Assembly (NCBI GenBank): GCA_002343505.1
Contig: DDQZ01000078.1
Location: 57,866-121,865, forward strand
DNA length: 64,000 nucleotides
Direction of reading: 5' to 3'
Origin: Verrucomicrobiaceae bacterium UBA2429
Lineage (GTDB): Bacteria; Verrucomicrobiota; Verrucomicrobiia; Verrucomicrobiales; Verrucomicrobiaceae
The translations under genes and the position numbers were made by a program. The notes beneath the pieces are model-generated. The model searched no databases and had not been told where the DNA came from. It worked only from the letters and a program-made list of their open reading frames with translations. This document shows positions 61,594 through 64,000 of this stretch, one piece after another (position 1 is the first letter of the stretch; every line of letters begins with the position of its first letter).

Positions 61594-63461
61594 CACGAGC
61601 GCAGCCTCTCATAGGCATCCTTCACCACCCAGCCGCAGGCTTGCAGCGCGGCGCGGGCGTCGGACCGGGGGCGTCCCGTGAGTTCCACAAGGATGCGCTC
61701 GGCGCGGTCGCGCAGCTTCACGTTGGAGGGGTTCAGGTCCACCATGAGGTTGCTGATCACCTTGCCCGCCTTCGTCATTGCCAGGGTGGTGATCATGTTC
61801 AGCACGAGTTTGGTGGCCGTGCCCGCCTTCAGGCGCGTGGAGCCGGTCAGCACCTCCGGCCCCACATCCGGCGCGATGACCACCCGCGGCTGCCAGGGCG
61901 TGCCCGCCAGCTTTTTCGCCGCCTTCTTCACCGCGGGGTTGCAGCACAGCAGCGCGGTGAACGCACCGCGCTGGCCGGCCTCGCGCAGCGCGCCCCAGAC
62001 AAACGGCGTGCGTCCGCTGGCGGCGATGCCGACCAGCACATCCCCCGCGCCAAGGCCGCGGTTCGCCACCGCCGCAGCGCCCGCCTGCGCGTCATCCTCC
62101 GCGCCTTCCACCGCGCTCCACAGCGCCTGCCGGCCGCCCGCGATGATGCCCTGCACCTGTTCGCGCGGCGCGCGGAAGGTTGGCGGGATCTCGCTCGCAT
62201 CCAGCACGCCCAGCCGCCCGCTCGTGCCCGCGCCGGCATAAAACAAATGCCCGCCATTCTGAAACGCCCGCGCCACCGCCCCGACCACTTGCGCGATGGC
62301 GCGCTTCTCCAGGCGCAGCGCCGGCGGGATGCCCGCGTCCTCCGCCAGCATGAGTTCGATGCCTTGAGCCGCGCTCAACCGGTCCAGCTTCATGGAGCGG
62401 GGATTCCGGTGCTCTGTGGGTGAGGCCGCCAGCAGCTCCAGGCTGCGGATCACCTCCGGCAAAGCCAGCCCGGAGCTTTTCACCGCGCCCTTTTTCACAC
62501 TCGCCGCCTTGTCCGCAGGCTGCGCTCCGCCCTGCTCCCACAGCCTGCGCGCCAGCGCCACGGCGCCCGAGACTGAGGCCGTTTTCAGGGGAGCCATCAC
62601 CGCCTCGGGGCGCGCCGAGCGGATGCGCCTGCACACCTCCTTGAGGAACGCCGGGTTTTTCAAAAGCACCCCGCCATTAAAAATGAAGCGCACCTTTTCC
62701 TCCGGTGGGGCGAGTTTTTCCGCGCACGCGCAGGCATCCTCCGCCAGCATCGCCGCCGCATCCGCCAGCAGGCGCCGGGCCAGGGCATCCCCCCTCGCGG
62801 CAAAGGCGAAGACCGTCACCGCCAGCGCCGCGATCTCCGTCTTCGAAGCCTGTGCCGACCATGGGATCAGGTCATCCGGCTCATTGAAGACGAGCGCGTT
62901 CAATATCCCGGCACCCAGCGGCCCCATGCCGCCGTGGTGGTCCAGGTCCGCCATCACCGCCCGCAGCGCCCGCAGGCCGATGTCGCACGCGCTGCCGCGG
63001 TCGCCGATCACATGCCCGCGTCCGCCCACCTTCGCCACGCGCCCCTCCCCGGTGCGCCCGTAGCAGCACGAACCCGTGCCGCTGAGCACCAGCACCTCGG
63101 CGCGCGTCCCGCCCTTCACAGGCGCGGCTGCCAGGGCTGTCTCCAGGTCATTCACCGCCAGGCAAAGCGCGCCCGGCCATACCCGGCATGCCGCCCTGCG
63201 CAGACGCTCCCGGTCCGTTTCCGAACGCGCCCCCGCCAGCCCGATGCACACCGACTGCGGCGCGCGCGGCAGCGCTTCCGCGATGCCGCGCAGGTGCCAT
63301 TGCAGTTCGCGGTCCGACATGAGTGGGAGCACCGCCGGGCCGCGCGCCAGCTCCGCCAGCACCGTGCCGCGCGCATCCACCATGAGCACGGTGGTGCGCG
63401 TCCCCCCGCCCTCGATGCCGAGAAAGACAGGATCACTGGAGGCGGCGGAGGCTTGGCTCAT
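61593..63461 (-). CDS. murQ: Fused sugar kinase (BadF/NagK-like) and MurNAc-6-P etherase (MurQ)
   Basis: A 622-aa two-enzyme fusion. N-terminal domain (about 1-305): BadF/BcrD-type sugar kinase with GIEGGGTRTTVLMVD, VLSGTGSCCYGRTGEG, GGRGHVIGDRGSACDIG and FNGGVLLKNPAFL, likely N-acetylglucosamine or MurNAc kinase. C-terminal domain (about 325-622): MurQ, which cleaves the lactyl ether of MurNAc-6-phosphate to GlcNAc-6-P, with TEHRNPRSMKLDRLSA, GAGTSGRLGVLDASEIPPTF (the Glu in DASE matches E. coli Glu83), GIAASGRTPFV and ALLCCNPAV. Together they could convert MurNAc to GlcNAc-6-P in cell-wall recycling. The 13-bp minisatellite abuts the stop and the 21-bp array lies upstream of the start. Confidence 0.9.
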   Translation of the reverse strand: MSQASAASSDPVFLGIEGGGTRTTVLMVDARGTVLAELARGPAVLPLMSDRELQWHLRGIAEALPRAPQSVCIGLAGARSETDRERLRRAACRVWPGALCLAVNDLETALAAAPVKGGTRAEVLVLSGTGSCCYGRTGEGRVAKVGGRGHVIGDRGSACDIGLRALRAVMADLDHHGGMGPLGAGILNALVFNEPDDLIPWSAQASKTEIAALAVTVFAFAARGDALARRLLADAAAMLAEDACACAEKLAPPEEKVRFIFNGGVLLKNPAFLKEVCRRIRSARPEAVMAPLKTASVSGAVALARRLWEQGGAQPADKAASVKKGAVKSSGLALPEVIRSLELLAASPTEHRNPRSMKLDRLSAAQGIELMLAEDAGIPPALRLEKRAIAQVVGAVARAFQNGGHLFYAGAGTSGRLGVLDASEIPPTFRAPREQVQGIIAGGRQALWSAVEGAEDDAQAGAAAVANRGLGAGDVLVGIAASGRTPFVWGALREAGQRGAFTALLCCNPAVKKAAKKLAGTPWQPRVVIAPDVGPEVLTGSTRLKAGTATKLVLNMITTLAMTKAGKVISNLMVDLNPSNVKLRDRAERILVELTGRPRSDARAALQACGWVVKDAYERLRS

Positions 63462-63607
63462 GCGCCGGCAGAGTAGCCCGCCTTTCCACCGCGCGCAGCA
63501 CCTTGTTCATGGCTTTGCCGCAACCCGGCGGGGAGCAAACTGCCCGCATGAACCCGCCGCACCGCCGCCCCCGAGCTTGAGGCCGCCGCCCGGCTGCGGC
63601 GGGCACT

Positions 63608-64000
63608 GTCCCCGTCTCGTGAGCGCCGGTCCCCGACGAGCCGGGACCGGTCCCCGATGGCCGGGGACGTGTCCCCGACGGACGGGGCTCGGTCCCCGAT
63701 GGCCGGGGACGTGTCCCCGACGAGCCGGGACCGGTCCCCGATGGCCGGGGACGTGTCCCCGACGAGCCGGGACCGGTCCCCGATGACCGGGGACGCGTCC
63801 CCGACGGGCGGGGCTCGGTCCCCGATGACCGGGGACGTGTCCCCAACGGACGGGGCTCGGTCCCCGATGAGCCGGGGAACTCCCCCGACGGACGGGGGGC
63901 CACCCCCGATGAGCCGGGGAACTCCCCCGACGGACGGGGGGCCACCCCCGGTGAGCCGGGGAACTCCCCCGACGAGCGGGGGGCCACCCCCGATGAGCCG
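63608..64000. repeat. 21-bp hairpin-forming tandem array (window edge)
   Basis: About 18.7 tandem copies of a degenerate 21-bp unit, GTCCCC-GAYGRNC-CGGGGAC-like, each with a GC-rich inverted repeat that can fold into a 5-7 bp hairpin (for example GTCCCCG-ATGGC-CGGGGAC). Two variants alternate, making a 42-bp higher-order period in part; towards 63880-64000 the units change to GGGGAACTCCCCC-type palindromes. Both strands remain open as heptapeptide repeats, but nothing supports translation. The array continues past the window end. Confidence 0.9.

Noticed and set aside
63433..63987. Open frame on the minus strand with heptapeptide repeats
   Set aside because: It is only a consequence of a 21-bp repeat, which is a multiple of three and leaves both strands open; it also overlaps the kinase-MurQ start.
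1..64000. tRNA, rRNA, CRISPR, transposase or integrase genes
   Set aside because: Intergenic spaces were read for hallmarks and none were recognised by eye; a computed tRNAscan or CRISPR search would be needed to exclude small cases.

Overview
This is a high-GC chromosomal segment from a bacterium that is most likely a member of the Verrucomicrobiota, probably near Verrucomicrobiaceae/Prosthecobacter. The evidence is a mix of families typical of the Planctomycetes-Verrucomicrobia group: PSD1/DUF1549-DUF1553 cytochrome-like proteins, a DUF1501 protein, DUF5069, FG-GAP and PQQ-like secreted propellers, and a histidine kinase with long N-terminal beta domains. Housekeeping genes (tsaD, rluD, HU, fhs, nuoB/nuoC, DEAD-box helicases) lie between short, mostly non-operonic units on both strands. 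Start codons are consistently preceded by C/A-rich leaders without a Shine-Dalgarno motif.

Layout. 0-7 kb: truncated secreted Asp/Glu racemase, RluD-type pseudouridine synthase, DUF5069 protein with a strong terminator, FG-GAP protein, a P-loop ATPase with its own AT-rich promoter/operator, M23 peptidase, TsaD. 7-14 kb: SMUG1-type glycosylase, beta-lactamase-fold hydrolase, mannose-1-P guanylyltransferase, a small membrane protein, GcvH, PQQ-like protein, RhlE-type helicase. 14-20.3 kb: a minus-strand six-gene cassette (coiled-coil protein, holin-like membrane protein, leaderless M15 peptidase, two lipoproteins, and a two-domain cell-wall hydrolase broken by one frameshift), faced by a LuxR regulator whose receiver has lost its phosphorylation residues. 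This is the most unusual part of the window. 20-31 kb: MBL-fold hydrolase, a three-gene peptide-type ABC system with one divergent permease, an AMP-ligase plus halogenase-like flavoprotein pair, a VTT membrane protein, a K+ channel and a GlcD-like oxidase. 31-42.4 kb: PSD1/DUF1501 proteins, an EamA transporter, a ceramidase-like hydrolase and two unknown proteins. 42.6-49.3 kb: AraC regulator, HU, gamma-carbonic anhydrase, a bifunctional-nuclease-domain protein with a poly-aspartate tail, formate-THF ligase, a sugar nucleotidyltransferase, and nuoB-nuoC without the rest of complex I. 49-61 kb: dicarboxylate symporter, unknown membrane protein, DeaD/CsdA helicase, a two-component pair, a large secreted propeller protein, a ComEC-like MBL protein and a metallopeptidase. 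61-64 kb: a minisatellite, a fused sugar kinase-MurQ etherase, and a 21-bp hairpin-forming tandem array running off the window end.

Themes. Several genes concern cell-wall turnover (M23, M15, the NlpC-like/lysozyme-like hydrolase, the MurNAc-6-P etherase fusion). Others form the Planctomycete/Verrucomicrobia-type secreted machinery. I see no rRNA, tRNA, CRISPR array, transposase or integrase, so apart from the possibly phage-like lysis cassette there is no direct sign of a mobile element.
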